Part shown: positions 1 to 10,497 of the stretch, one piece after another
How the letters are laid out: every line of letters begins with the position of its first letter
Numbering within the stretch: the stretch's first letter is position 1
Assembly (NCBI GenBank): GCA_029834535.1
Contig: JAQMWT010000591.1
Span: forward strand, 1 to 42,098
Direction: 5' to 3'
Length of the DNA: 42,098 nt
Origin: Chrysophaeum taylorii
Taxonomy: Eukaryota > Sar > Pelagophyceae > Pelagomonadales > Pelagomonadaceae
Program-made: the position numbers and the translations under genes
Notes under the pieces: model-generated
The model's input: the letters and a program-made list of their open reading frames with translations, nothing else
Told to the model about the DNA's origin: nothing
The model's database searches: none

Positions 1-386
1 GAACATCTCACTCCTTTTACACCTATCTCACAAGAGGGCCTTTTTTTGTATTTTTTCTCCCCGTAATACGGCTTTCCCTCTCTTCGTTCCCCCTTCCTTC
101 CAAAATATATATTCATGACAATGACAATGAGAATCGTCTGAAGCTTTATACCAACATGGAGTAGGCCTCCAGGTGCGTACCGTCAGGTACGGGGTTTTCT
201 GTTTAATTAACAGAGGCTTCGTTCCTCGTTGTCAGTGTAAAGGCTTCTATGGGACTTAATGTCCTTAAGGAGCTAGGGCTTAAATCCCTACCTTGTGTAG
301 TCGCATGTGACATGCGGAATGGTCTGTACACGCCTAAGACTGCATGCAGTCTCTACCATGTACCCGGAGAGGGTCAAATCTATCCA
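1..386 (+). repeat. LTR of copia family C, 5' truncated by window edge
   Basis: This stretch matches the LTRs at 626-1028, 5012-5341 and (reverse strand) 36508-36919. Shared blocks include the CGTAATACGG block, the GTTTTCTGTTTAATTAA block and the terminal GAGAGGGTCAAATC. It ends at ATCCA (386), equivalent to the CTCCA end of the other copies. The sequence after 386 is not the family's primer site, so this is a solo or truncated LTR. Bases 387-468 hold nothing I recognise. Confidence 0.75.
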
Positions 387-468
387 GGAAGATAACATTA
401 ACTCTTGCTAATGTTGGGCACAGAACACAAAGGATTCGATAAGAATCGCAAAAAAGTTGATCCGGGTT

Positions 469-625
469 TAGAGAACAGTAATTTTAACTGTGTTACCCTC
501 CCGCAGAGTGAGAGCAGTGGTAGTCCGCCCTCGTTCTGTCTCTAACAACGAGGACAGCACGGTGTGAATAACACAGCGCTTTTCTGAAATTAAAGGATGC
601 TAGAAGTGAGAGAGCTAACCCTAGG
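469..625 (-). repeat. Fragment of family E LTR, interrupted by copia C LTR
   Basis: Begins TAGAGAACAGTAA and follows the E-family LTR copies at 16731, 17029 and 17321, including the block around AACGAGGACAGCACGGTGT, up to CTAACCCTAG. There it is cut by the start of the copia C LTR. The rest of the E LTR (ending TATCTCTA) is missing. Strand is given relative to the coding direction of element E. Confidence 0.7.
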
Positions 626-1028
626 TCCAGAGAGCTACACTATTACGTGTACGACACTGGAACACCTCACTCTTTTCACACCTATCTCCACTATCGGGTT
701 TTCTCTCCGCAATACGGATTTCCCTCTTTCCTTCTTTACCCTTCCGCCATTATGACTTTCAGATTATGAAGAATTAGATATGCAGTTCACTTCCAACAAG
801 GAGTAGACCTCCTGGTGCGTGCCGTCAGGTATGGGGTTTTCTGTTTAATTAATGGAGGCTTAATTCCTCATTGTCAGTGTGAACGCTTCTATGGGACCTA
901 ATGTCCTTGAGGAGTTAGGGCCTAAATCCCTACCTTGTGTAGTAGCATGTGACAAGCGGAATGGCCGGTACACGCCCAAGACTGCACGCAGTCTCTACCA
1001 TGTACCCGGAGAGGGTCAAATCTCTCCA
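626..1028 (+). repeat. 5' LTR of copia element C1
   Basis: A 403-bp LTR. Its start (TCCAGAGAGC) is set by comparison with 5012 and 36919, where the same sequence follows a GAGGGGG purine tract. Its end (TCTCTCCA) is set by the primer-binding site that follows at once. The termini are imperfectly inverted (TCCAGAGA against TGGAGAGA) and are not the usual TG...CA at the left end; the first base could be off by one. Confidence 0.8.
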
Positions 1029-1042
1029 GGTTATGGGCCCAG
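1029..1042 (+). promoter_or_regulatory. Primer-binding site complementary to the anticodon arm of initiator tRNA-Met
   Basis: GGTTATGGGCCCAG directly abuts the LTR. Its reverse complement, CTGGGCCCATAACC, is the anticodon stem-loop of eukaryotic initiator tRNA-Met (CAT anticodon within GGCCCATAAC). Priming by a cleaved 5' half of initiator tRNA is the established mechanism for Drosophila copia and yeast Ty5. The following ATGCG may extend the pairing. Base complementarity is seen; use as a primer is inferred. Confidence 0.8.
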
Positions 1043-1511
1043 ATGCGTAGGTGTGTCAGCCCAACTGTGTTGTGCATATAATGGAGTGATCAGTTTACGC
1101 CTGATTACGAGTACAATGCGACAATGTGTTTGGCGGTGGTCTACTGTACATATTTGTTGTGTGACGGTATTTGACCACCAGTTAATTTGGTTTGTGACCG
1201 AGTTGGCTCGGCCACTGGTCTTGTGCACTCGCATAGCCAATAAAATTGAAATTTTCCCTACACAAGCCGCGGGAACTTGTACGGGTTTTTCCTCTCATTC
1301 CCCAACAAAAGACTGACTGCTCGAGAATTAATCCATTCTTCAGTCTCAAAAGCATCATGCTTAAATGGCATAATGATTTGTTTGGTCTTGTATGTAAGCT
1401 CACGCTTAAAATAGCGAACTGTACATATTCCTCCGCATGTTAGAAACCCTTCATTCGAACATGTCAACTTGTTTTATCACTCCTATAACCTATTTTCAAT
1501 AGGTCACGACT
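1043..1511 (+). other. Untranslated leader of copia C1
   Basis: 469 bases between primer site and gag ATG. Short open stretches occur in several frames on both strands, but none resembles a known protein and several run across the LTR boundary. I see no gene. It would hold packaging or dimerisation signals if the element were functional. Confidence 0.6.
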
Positions 1512-2865
1512 ATGTCAAAACCAAAACCAATATCCACCACGGATATTTATAAGCAGGAACAAATCCTCGTTGATAAACTCAACGGTGGATTACGCTTCCA
1601 AGACAATTCGACCAAGGTGAGTTTACAAATTGAGATGCTTCGCAGGCATATGACAAGCCCATATGCGGATGCGTTGTTCATATACGATCCCTATGACGCA
1701 TATACACGAAATGCCCCATAATATGACCAACTTCTCGAAGACGAAGATGATATCATTTTCGCTCAATGGAAAGCTGATGATATGAATGAATTACAGTTAC
1801 ACAATGAAGATGCCTTGCCTGCTCATCTCGAGACTTGGCACGTTAACTCTACCCATCAACTATCAGTTGATGCACGTAATGATCTCGAACGACTTTTCTA
1901 TCAAGAGTCATATAATCTTGTTCGACCCGAATTAAATGAGGATGTCAAGCGTGTCCTCACTTTATTAGATACCCGATTTCCCAAATCAATTGTGTATGAT
2001 TCATCTCTAACCAACATATCCTTCTCAGGTCTCTCTAATGCCGATTGGATTAAACATTGCGAAACTTACGCCGGTTTCCTGTACACGTTCTTCAATCTAG
2101 AATCTCAAGAACGCCCTGCCCTCGCCATGTGGCCGCAGTTAAAGAAGATTTATTCGTTTACTGCACACCCTAATAAATTACGTGCAGTAACGCTTTTAGC
2201 TTACCACTACTACGAAACAGTATCTTGTACAGATGTCACTGAACTTAAATCTCAGTTTAATCGAATGTCCTTAAATGTTAATTGGTATGCTCATGTATTT
2301 GTCGAACAACTCCTTGCTTTCCAAACTCAGGCAAATCAATTAAACCATGACGAAGCATCAATTCAATTTAATGATTCCATAATCGCACTTAAAGCTCACG
2401 AGGAGATCGATCGTCTATATGCTAATCCCTCTGATCACGAACGCTATTCTCAGTCTTTACTAGAATGGTGCAAACTTTACGAGACACGCTCGGGGAACAA
2501 CTCGACTCACGATCCTGAAGTTTTAAAGCTAGTTGATCCCAATGATGTTCGTCCGTTATTGGAGTTCTTGTTAAAGATACATAATGAGACAAAGTTTTCA
2601 TCTAACCGACGCTTGGATAAACCCGCATCATGGATTCCATATATCCCTGGTACTACCGCTACCAAGCCACCTAAGGTATTATTGATGGATACTATTCATC
2701 AATCTCATGACTCTGTAAACAATGCTTACTCATTGTTAGCTACTGTTGCTGGACAGTCTGGTTTTAAAGTTCGTAAGCTTCGTAATGAAAAAGATAAAGC
2801 ATTGACATTTTCACCTCGTGACACGTCTTACTATCGTCCACCCTCAAATTATAATGTCAAAGGCA
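1512..2865 (+). pseudogene. copia C1 gag, one nonsense codon, fused to RNase H
   Basis: The frame opens at ATG 1512 and stays in one frame through 2865, broken only by a TAA at 1719-1721. It is assigned to gag by position (first gene after the primer site) and because its C-terminal 130 residues recur in the copy at 5342-5974, there just upstream of the protease. The product is largely helical and charged, with no CCHC zinc knuckle and no membrane segment. Family role (known): capsid of the virus-like particle. At about 2866, within AAAGGCACCAG, it joins the RNase H region: protease, integrase and most of RT are deleted. The gag assignment is inference. Confidence 0.65.
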
Positions 2866-3729
2866 CCAGGGCTCACTTTCGTCCAATTGGCCTGTCGCCC
2901 TGATCTATCCCAAAGTCTTAGTCGTTGCTCTCGAGGAATGCATAATCCAGCCTTTCTACATGTTCAAGTACTAACAGGAACGCTCCGCTACTTGCGCAAG
3001 CCCGAAAATCGCAATCTTCGCCTCTGGTACTACTCTGGTTCTCCCGCTCTAATGGACCATCTTCGACTTCTTATCGGTAATCGTACTGACATGGCCACCA
3101 TGTTGGATTACACAAAAGAACAAGTGAATTCAGGTAAGTTTGATCCACTGGTCGCATTCGTCGATGCCGATAATGCACCCTCTTATGAACAAGACCGCAA
3201 GTCTACAACCGGTTACGCCATCTTTTTGTTCGGTTCTCTCATCACTTGGAAGTCCAAGCTACAGCCTATCACGGCTACTTCTACGCATGAGAGTGAGCTT
3301 ATCGCCCTTAATATGTGTGCCGATGATGAGGTCTGGTTACGTAAATTGTTAACGGAAATGGCATTCGCTATGAATCCTCACTTCTGTCTTCGCCAACCTT
3401 CAGGGAAAGACTTGCTACTAGATTATGATGCTCACGACAACCCCCTCCCATCGGACATGTCGTTCATACGCAACAGTCCTATACTTGGAGACTCTGCTTC
3501 TGCTATCCATCTATCAAATAATCCCGACAGTGCGACTAAGGCCAAAGCTATCAGCACACGCTGGTTCCGTATTCGCGACTACGTACAGTTAAAACGTATA
3601 CGTCTACATCATGTTTCCGGTACTCAAAACATCGCTGACGGATTTACTAAACCCTTCGGAGCTCCGCTCTTCAGCAGATTCCGCACGTTACTTGGCTTAC
3701 AACAACCCATAGCTCAACAAGATGGTTGA
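2866..3729 (+). pseudogene. copia-type RNase H domain (C1), joined to gag by deletion
   Basis: Ty1/copia RNase H signatures are clear: LACRPDLS at the RT/RNase H boundary, FVDADNAP with the first catalytic aspartate, RKSTTGYAIF, ITWKSKLQP, STHESELIAL with the catalytic glutamate, GDSASAIHLSNNP with a further aspartate, and the closing IADGFTKP. It normally degrades the RNA strand of the RNA:DNA hybrid inside the particle. The domain is open to its TGA at 3729 but is +1 relative to gag. A colinear copy lies at 39267-40003 on the other strand, with RT still upstream. This copy cannot retrotranspose on its own. Confidence 0.9.
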
Positions 3730-3745
3730 CCCTTACCCTTCACTA

Positions 3746-4895
3746 TGCATCCTCCGCCTTGGAAAGTCCATTGCTATTAACAGGCTGCTCAAAGTGCCGC
3801 TCATGCAGCATATGGCAAGCTTTAACGTCGATGCTTCTAAAATCATTATCAACCCTGACTCTAATGCCCTCTCTTGCTTCAGTTGCCTTATATCTCGAGC
3901 GTAAATCTTGAGATCCTTGTAGCAGCTTGGTCTTTGTTACAGTCCATTGACGATAAAACCTGTGTAGTCACCAATCCTGATGAGCTACTTAATGTGCTCA
4001 TCGAACGCTTTGTTAATGATGTTTCTTGCCAACTTAACGCGACTTCTTCCGAAACGACACCGCCAATGCTTAACTACCTTCGCCAACTTTCACCTGATCA
4101 TAAACCTGCCTTTAAAAACGTGCTAGTCCAGGTTGGCTACCCCTCTACTATAATTGATACCTTTTCAGATAATATCTCATTTGAAGATGTGACACCAGCA
4201 CCAACCGATAATCCATCCGCTGAAACCACGCCAGATAAAGCTAACGACAATATGTCGGAATCTGTACGCCAATTAAAAGAAGAGGTTCCGTCTTTATCTT
4301 CACGTCTCACTAACAGTGAACAGCAATTGATGGCACGAGATCAACAGCTATCGGTTGCGCTAAATGCTCTAACCCAGATGCAAGAAGCTTACGACACACT
4401 AAATACTCAAATGACCGAGAACATCAAGCATGTTGCCCTGTTGGATAACATACTTTCAAGTCTTCAGATGCATCAGGACAATATAATCCCTTTGTCCACA
4501 CAATTGCACGCTCGCTCCTTTCTTCTGTTGGACAGTTCCCTCCAGATACGTATGATGAGGCACAGCAAGTTCTAATCGACAACGCAGCTCACAATTTACA
4601 TGCAGCGATGTCCGATGCAAAGGATCATGTTTTTCCTGCTTTGGATCTACACGCGTTAACACCAGACGCAGCTATGTCCTTCCTCTCATCTGTTCTGGCA
4701 CCCTTGGTCACCTTGAGTGATGCTATGACTACACACAATACCGCTAACGACCTATCCTCCGATGATCACAACTCGTCTTCTCCAGAATTAAAGGAACTGG
4801 ACGATAATAGCGAGGATGAATTGGACCACACATCTGATGTTGTGGATACCGATACCACTTCTTTACGTAATATCACAACACGCTCGACATCATAA
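3746..4895 (+). pseudogene. copia C1 ORF3: extra downstream ORF, coiled-coil and acidic
   Basis: A third reading frame between pol and the 3' LTR, a place where most copia elements have none. It is now in at least three frames: around 3746-3904, 3905-4575 and 4608-4895. The middle part has a heptad-rich stretch (LKEEVPSLSSRLTNSEQQ and onward), and the C-terminus is very acidic (ELDDNSEDELDHTSDV). The C-terminal 140 residues are strongly conserved in the minus-strand copy at 37037-37537, so selection once acted on it. Compared with that copy, about 900 bp of the ORF3 5' part is missing here. No transmembrane segment is visible, so calling it env-like rests on position alone. Function unknown. 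Confidence 0.7.
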
Positions 4896-5004
4896 TTAAT
4901 TTGTCATGTTTTGTTGTTTGTTCCATTGTTCGTTGTTCTCACGTATATTGCACAAGTTCCGCCTCAAGAACGTCTGAAATGCACAAACCATCCTTTCACA
5001 CGTT

Positions 5005-5011
5005 GAGGGGG
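5005..5011 (+). promoter_or_regulatory. Polypurine tract of copia C1
   Basis: GAGGGGG abuts the LTR start TCCAGAGAGC. The identical tract sits at the same place in the minus-strand copy (36920-36926). This is the expected plus-strand priming site. Confidence 0.65.
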
Positions 5012-5341
5012 TCCAGAGAGCTACACTATTATGTGTACGACACTGGAACATTTCACGCCTTTCACACCTATCTCTGCAAGAGGGTTTTCTCTCCGTAATA
5101 CGGCTTTCCCTCTTTCCTTCCTTACCCTTCCGCAATTACTTATTCATGACTATGAAGAATACAGTCGGAAGCTCTCTTCCAACATGGAGTAGGCCTCACT
5201 CTATGGGACCTAATGTCCTTAAGGAGTTAGGGCTTAAATCCCTACCTTGTGTAGTAGCATGTGACAAGCGGAATGGTCTGTACACGCCTAAGACTGCACG
5301 CAGTCTCTACCGTGTACCCGGAGAGGGTCAAATCTCCCCCA
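5012..5341 (+). repeat. LTR shared by copia C1 (3' LTR) and partial copy C2 (5' side)
   Basis: Same LTR as 626-1028 but lacking about 75 bp between GGAGTAGGCCTC and CTATGGGACC. It ends at CCCCCA and runs straight into the C-terminal half of a second gag (AGAATGGTGC), with no primer site or leader. One LTR therefore joins two internal regions, which suggests recombination or deletion between neighbouring copies rather than two clean insertions. Confidence 0.8.
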
Positions 5342-5974
5342 GAATGGTGCAAACTCTACGAGACACGCTCTGGGAACAACTCGACTCACGATCCTGAAGT
5401 TTTAAAGCTAGTTGGTCCTAACGACGTTCGTCCGTTATTGGAGTTCTCGTTAAAGATATATAATGAAACACAATTTTCATCTAACCGACGCTTGGATAAA
5501 CCCGCATCATGGATTCCACACATCCCTGGTACTGCCGCTACCAAGCCACCTAAGGTATTATTGATGGATACTATTCATCAATCCCACGACTCTCTAAACA
5601 ATGCTTACTCATTGCTGGCTACTGTGGCTGGACAGTCTGGCTTTAACGCTCGTAAGCTTCGTAATGCAAAAGATAAAGCATCGACAATTTTACCTCGTGA
5701 CACGTCTTACTATCGTCCACCTTCAAATTATAACGTTAAAGGCACCAGTTTCGACCGCCCTATCTACTCACACTCATATGACCGCAACTCACGCTCCAAC
5801 ATGTCTCTTATGGACCGGGCTACTTATCAAGTTGATCGTCTTCGCCACCTGTTTGGTAAACTACAGGAAACGAATCCCAATCCTTCCACCGATTATAAAA
5901 TGGTACTGGAGGAAATGAAGAGCTTACTTAGTACCCATTGGACAACCGCCTCTCAAGCTTCGACACAGTCTTAG
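5342..5974 (+). pseudogene. copia C2 gag, C-terminal half
   Basis: Closely matches residues of the C1 gag from EWCKLYETRSGNNSTHDP onward, then continues about 75 residues beyond the point where C1 was deleted (FDRPIYSHSYDRNSRSN onward). It therefore shows the true gag C-terminus. It ends with a TAG whose frame is overlapped by the protease frame (open from 5932). No zinc knuckle is seen. The N-terminal half is missing. Confidence 0.7.
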
Positions 5975-7131
5975 ATCCTGACGAAGCTACTCAAGTTCAT
6001 CTATACTTATCTCGAGTTGATACTATGTCCAATACCATATCGAACCTCTTGGAAGCCGACAAAGAATCTCATGTTATAGAAGAAAAGTATCAAGCTGAAA
6101 CTTCTGCTCCTGAAGCGTCCCCCAGTGATGCGGAGCAGAGGGGGACTGCTGAAACAGAGAAAATGTTTCATACTTTTCTGTCCATCAAAGATGATGAAAT
6201 CGACAACATTCCTCAGGCGCTACTGCAGCACATAAACGCCAAAGCCCAGGATGCTATTGTTCGTCGTCAAGCTCGGGAAACTTCCTCGCACTCCGAGCTC
6301 CCCAACAATCAACCCAACGAAGATAATGAGGATGGTACAGATCCCCCTGTGTTGCTACCGAAATTAAACAATAGTTTTACACTCGTCGTTGCGCCTTCCG
6401 AACAAACGCAAAGTTTCATGACACATTACGTGTTTGGTCAAAGCTCAACACATGCCTGTTACGCAACAATGCTTAAACTGTACAATGAGTACAATCTACC
6501 GCTAATGACTACGCCAGGATATGCTGACACGTGTGCCTCTCAACATGTAATTAACTTTAAACGTTACGCTGATCCAATACATATTGTTAAACTACCCGAG
6601 TCCTTGTCACCCGCTATCCAGACTGCTACGGATACTCAGAGTATCACACATGCCATGATTATAAGAACCGTCATTCCCGCTCTCCCAAAGCATCCGAACG
6701 TGGGATATGTAAAGCTAGACGTTGCGCTTTTCCTACCCAAGCAAAACGACCATAATCATCCCGATCTGCACATCATCAGCATGACTCAATGGGGAGAAGA
6801 TAAACCTGGTATACATCTTTATGGGGTTGAATTTAAAGGACAATCATCTATCCAGAGTAATATTGACGACAACGTCAAGATCACTTTGTTTAGATTAAAC
6901 AATTTGTTGCCTACTCTCCCAATTTATTCGCTACAACAAGCGAAGGCTCGAAAAATGGAACTTCGCTCATTACAGTTCAGACTAAGTGCTTTTAACGAAC
7001 AACGCGAAATGCTTAAGCTATATTCCAACCTTCTCGAACGCGTAATTTACGTACCATGGCTCAAAACCATCTTGGAGTCAATGCATTCGCACCTGCCTTA
7101 TATACGCAAGCACTTCTCACCTCCTGTATGA
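5932..7131 (+). pseudogene. copia C2 protease region with altered active site (DTC)
   Basis: The frame is -1 relative to gag and overlaps its end by about 40 bases, as gag-pol junctions often do; I see no classical slippery heptamer. After about 200 acidic, low-complexity residues comes a copia-type retropepsin: YADTCASQHVINF fits the consensus DTGA-x-x-H-(V/M), followed by a hydrophobic flap region and DLHIISMTQW, matching the 'NL(L/I)S' motif near the domain end. The catalytic DTG reads DTC (GAC ACG TGT), one base from DTG. Role if active: polyprotein cleavage. The frame closes at 7131 and the downstream sequence is shifted. Confidence 0.65.
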
Positions 7132-7888
7132 CGCAAGGTTACCACACGCTTACTCCACACAGTAACTACCTCTCCAAATTCACGAACACCTACTGTAACA
7201 CCACTTTGTTCCCGGATGTCCACTCCTGCCTTCTTGGCTTGCGCTTCTAATGACTTGCAAATCAACGTCAACGTTAAAGTTCTTGTTGAGAGCGACGAAA
7301 ACCTCACGCACATGCTACGAAGACGTTTGGTAATTCCATCGAAGTTTTCCCATCACTACCCAAGTTTCTCACATATCTCCATCGAGCATCGGACACTGAA
7401 CGTGCAAGATATTACACTTATATAGTGGAACTGACATCCCCGTGCACAAATCGCAACATGGGAGATCCATTTCAACTTTCGAGCGTGATATGGACGACTC
7501 CTTGTTTCCAAGTGCTCTAAGTGTACTTGAGCTTTTAAAGCCGCTTGTTCTTTTCATGGAAATGACGCCACCACACTCCGCATCGTATGAAGACCATATA
7601 CGAGTTGCTAATCTCATCTTCTCTACGATGCACTATACGGTGGATATATGTGACCGATTTCCATGCTATATGTGTGGAGATTATCAAGCCAGAGAAAGAT
7701 GGATCCTTGTTGCACGCAAACATAATACCGGCCATCTATATTTGCTTTCCTGGCCTAACAAACGAGTCACTTCCTTCCTGGATATTGCAGATCACGCTAA
7801 CTCCATCAGTCACAAGTTAATAGTCGACGAACCTTGGACACAGGTTTTTCCTGACATACCATTCGTGTCTACACCAAAAAACTTATAA
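7132..7888 (+). pseudogene. copia C2 remnant downstream of protease
   Basis: Coding-like sequence scattered over several frames, the longest an open stretch at 7442-7888 of 148 codons. I cannot match it to a known domain. By position it corresponds to the protease-integrase spacer or the N-terminus of integrase. Bases 7889-8042 continue the same decayed sequence until the E-family LTR starts at 8043. Confidence 0.45.
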
Positions 7889-8042
7889 TAGCTTCAGTCG
7901 CACAGGATCCGTTCGCTTAACAGTTACTGAACTCGAAACTTTAACCATGCTGTTTCTTCGTCTACACTCGAACAAAACAGTCGAACATCCAAGTCAAGAT
8001 GAAATGGAGGGCATTTCTAACTTCCGCTTAGGATTCTTAGCG

Positions 8043-8226
8043 TAGAGATAGAAAATTCCATTTAGGGTTAGGACCCCCCCCCTAACCTCACACTTACACT
8101 AAACAACCCAAAATCGCTGTGTCGAACACCGTGCTGCTCTTTGTGTCGTTAGAGGACAGGACGAAAGGCAGCACTACCACTGCCACCATTCTCTACCAGA
8201 GGCACAGTGATTTTTACTGTTCTCTA
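8043..8226 (+). repeat. Divergent E-family LTR in inverted orientation at the end of element E
   Basis: Starts TAGAGATAG and ends CTGTTCTCTA. Its reverse complement aligns along its length with the LTRs at 16731-17516 (TAGAGAACAGTAA, CGTCCTGTC, CAGCACGGTGTT, CTAACCCTAAAT, TATCTCTA). The minus-strand pol of E runs into it: the RT frame ends inside it at 8214. Its orientation is opposite to that of the LTRs at the gag end, so E is bounded by inverted, not direct, LTRs here. Confidence 0.7.
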
Positions 8227-9203
8227 ATCTTGGTGATCTTCCCTGTTACATTCATAGTGAGATGACCTGCGGAGACATTGTAGTGAACGTCGATGCCAAG
8301 AAAGGATCTGATGTTTACATGCCACGTACCTTTGCCATATTCCGTCTCCAGAGCAGTTCGAAGAGATGTAATTTTGGCAGTGTTGGTACCAGTGATCAAT
8401 AGATCATCGACTGAAACGGAGCGTAAAACCCATTTGTCGATAGATCGATCCCAATTGATATAGAGGCAAGTGTCGACTTGTGAGCGTTCGAACTCATGTT
8501 GTCGAAGAAACGAGTCGAGTTTGATGTTCCACAACAAAGCTGACTGTTTGAGGCCATAGAGAGCCTTGACGAGTCGGAGAGCGAGCTTCGACTCTGGATG
8601 GTTCTTCTGTATCTGCTGGATAAGATTTGGCGAGACACGTATTCCTCGAGGAAAGTCGATCCATACTGAGCGATCGAGTGCCGATTGGATGAATGCCTGA
8701 GGAATGTCCGCGTGCGCGACCGGGAGCTTGTGCTTCACAGCGATGGCGAGCAGTAGCCGGTTGGTGGCAAGCATTGCGGTTGGGGAGGATGTGGCATAAA
8801 AGTCAATGCCTACACGTGCCAAGATACCTCGGGCGACTAGACGAGCTTTGTAGCGGTCTGGAGTGCCGCCAGCAAAATACTTGATCTTCAGCACGAGTTT
8901 TGTCGAGATAGACGAACGGTCTGGCGGTAAAGGCTCAAGCTTGAAGACACCATTGGAGCACGATCCTTCAATTTCTTTGCGAATCGACGCGATATGCTTT
9001 AACTTATCTTCTTCGCTGAGTCCTTTGAGTTCGACAATCTTTTCAGGCTCAGAGACAATATCTTCGGCGGTCACGAGCTGTAACACGACGTGATCGATGT
9101 GGTGCAAATCATAGTCCATGACTTCTTGTATAATATCCTGTTTCGGATCACTTTGGCTTAGGAAGAGGTGTCCGAGTTTCGCCAGAATCATGCATGAAGG
9201 CAT
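8227..9203 (-). pseudogene. Ty1/copia reverse transcriptase (element E), RNase H missing
   Basis: About 325 codons of uninterrupted copia RT. Visible motifs in order: a GLSEEDK helix, RYKARLVARG, AHADIPQAF (first catalytic aspartate), LVKALYGLKQSALLW, then the catalytic box VSVDDLLITG with both aspartates. After IRSFLGIDVHYN the frame reaches the LTR at 8226 and stops, so the C-terminal RT region and RNase H are deleted. There is no natural start; the domain is part of a polyprotein and joins the upstream linker (9148-9719) through a frame change near 9200. The RT catalytic core is intact, but the element is not. Confidence 0.88.
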
Positions 9204-9719
9204 GCCTGTGACGAGAAGCTAGGTGGTAGTGTTGATGCGCGGAGATGTCCCACAAAAGAGAGGAACCCATACAACAGAATTCTTGGTTCCATTGACGCGC
9301 ATAGTACTCTGCCGGTGACAGTTCGTCGTGGCACACATAGTTATCGAGAACAGAATTGTCGTTATCAAGGTGGTCAACCAATACAGATGAGTGGTACGGC
9401 TTCCTTGGGAAGTCAACATACAAGAGTTCTGCGTCGGTTTCTCTCTGCAAATCCAGTGCGGTGCCGCCCATGATACCATAGTCTTGTGTGGTACTTGCTA
9501 GGAGACATCCTTTTGGGACATCATTTGGCGGCTTAGCATCTCTTCGAATGTTGAGATCAGAGGCGATGCTGGCGGCGTGGCCCTGGTGCAGAGCGCTGAC
9601 ACTGATGAGGAACATCAATGTGCTGGACATGTTGGCTGTGGCGTGAGCCGTGGATCGCTCCTGCTGGTATTTCCAGTTGCGACCATACTCTTTTGAGGCG
9701 ATAATGCGTCTGGTGAAGA
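9148..9719 (-). pseudogene. Element E pol linker between integrase and RT
   Basis: Open on the minus strand upstream of the RT; together with 10102-10461 it forms the variable integrase-RT linker, cut by the SINE-like insertion. Across the insertion the peptide reads VKRVDDGK, then LFTRRIIASKEYGR, consistent with a single coding region before insertion. No known domain. Confidence 0.55.
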
Positions 9720-9729
9720 GTTTTCCATC

Positions 9730-10091
9730 TAACTAACTAACTTCAGACCTCTCCCGGAGCATGGGAGCCAGGCCGGATCGACAGGAGCCAGTCCGGAATC
9801 ACGGGCCTGTAGACGAGGAGCGCCGAAAGGTCCGTCGGCGGAGAGTGACCATCAAGCTTGTCGCCATGCGACGAGGAGACCGCGATGTGACTGACAACCA
9901 ACTCGTCGACAACCTTCCGTCTTCGCCCCCCGGCCATACCCCGTCCCACTGCGAACGTTCCGGCTGCCAACCGGCCCGCCCGGGAGGCGAATAAGTGCCA
10001 ACCTACGCCGGGAGGGCGGATGCCCTCGCAAGGCTCAGGATTCATGAGGCACCGTCCTCCATCGCAACCGCAGTCGGCGATCAGGGTAAGG
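9730..10091 (-). mobile_element. SINE-like retroposon copy S1 with (TTAG)n tail
   Basis: A roughly 360-bp GC-rich repeat also found at 13884-13963, 17871-18223 and 26467-26670. On its own strand it starts CCTTACCCTGATCGCCG and ends GGTCTGAAGTTAGTTAGTTAG. It is flanked by GTTTTCCATC direct repeats (9720-9729 and 10092-10101), a target-site duplication. The tetranucleotide tail, variable-length duplications and 5' truncation of other copies point to target-primed reverse transcription. A weak B-box-like GGTTGCGATGG lies near the 5' end, but a pol III promoter is not certain. Open frames inside it are not genes. Confidence 0.75.
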
Positions 10092-10101
10092 GTTTTCCAT
10101 C

Positions 10102-10461
10102 GTCAACACGTTTCACGATATAGAGTTGATCCTTAGGGATGCGAAATCCGCGTTCGTCCTTAAGATCTGCTTTTAGCTTATCGCCCAGGTTGCGATGCAC
10201 GAGAACTGGAGTAAAACCTGAATCGTCGAGAACAACCTCTAGGCGATCTTTTTGTTTGGGCATCTGAATGCTACCATCCGGTGGAGGTGGCCGGTTGAGG
10301 AACGAAAAATCCTGTTCAGGTGTCTCGTCGCTGACGGGACTTGAATCAGCAGCGGGAGTTTGATCCAGTTCTTTGTGTTCGTCGTCATCGCTAGGTTTAT
10401 CATCGTGCTCGTCATCGTGAGTCTCGCCCTCTTTTTGCGATTCCTGTCTAACTTCCGGCAT
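10102..10461 (-). pseudogene. Element E pol: acidic linker after integrase
   Basis: Acidic low-complexity region (DDEHDDKPSDDDEHKELD) followed by a folded-looking stretch with LEVVLDDSGFTPVLVHRNL. It lies between the integrase C-terminus and the RT, the usual place for a variable linker in copia polyproteins. Confidence 0.5.
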
Positions 10462-10497
10462 TTGCTGTTTGCTTATAGCTGGTAGCGGGTCCTCTTG

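Noticed and set aside
616..625. CTAACCCTAG-type motifs considered as telomeric repeat
   Set aside because: They occur once or twice at fixed positions inside every E-family LTR and do not form an array.
1029..1047. A tRNA gene at the copia primer site
   Set aside because: Only about 14-19 bases match the anticodon arm on the complementary strand; there is no acceptor, D or T arm.
879..1316. 145-codon open stretch across the copia LTR and leader
   Set aside because: It starts at a non-ATG codon inside the LTR, spans the primer site, and has no protein-like composition or homolog.
9743..10045. Open frames on both strands within the SINE-like repeat (also at 17853-18221)
   Set aside because: GC-rich retroposon sequence opens all frames by chance; the boundaries follow the repeat, not a gene.
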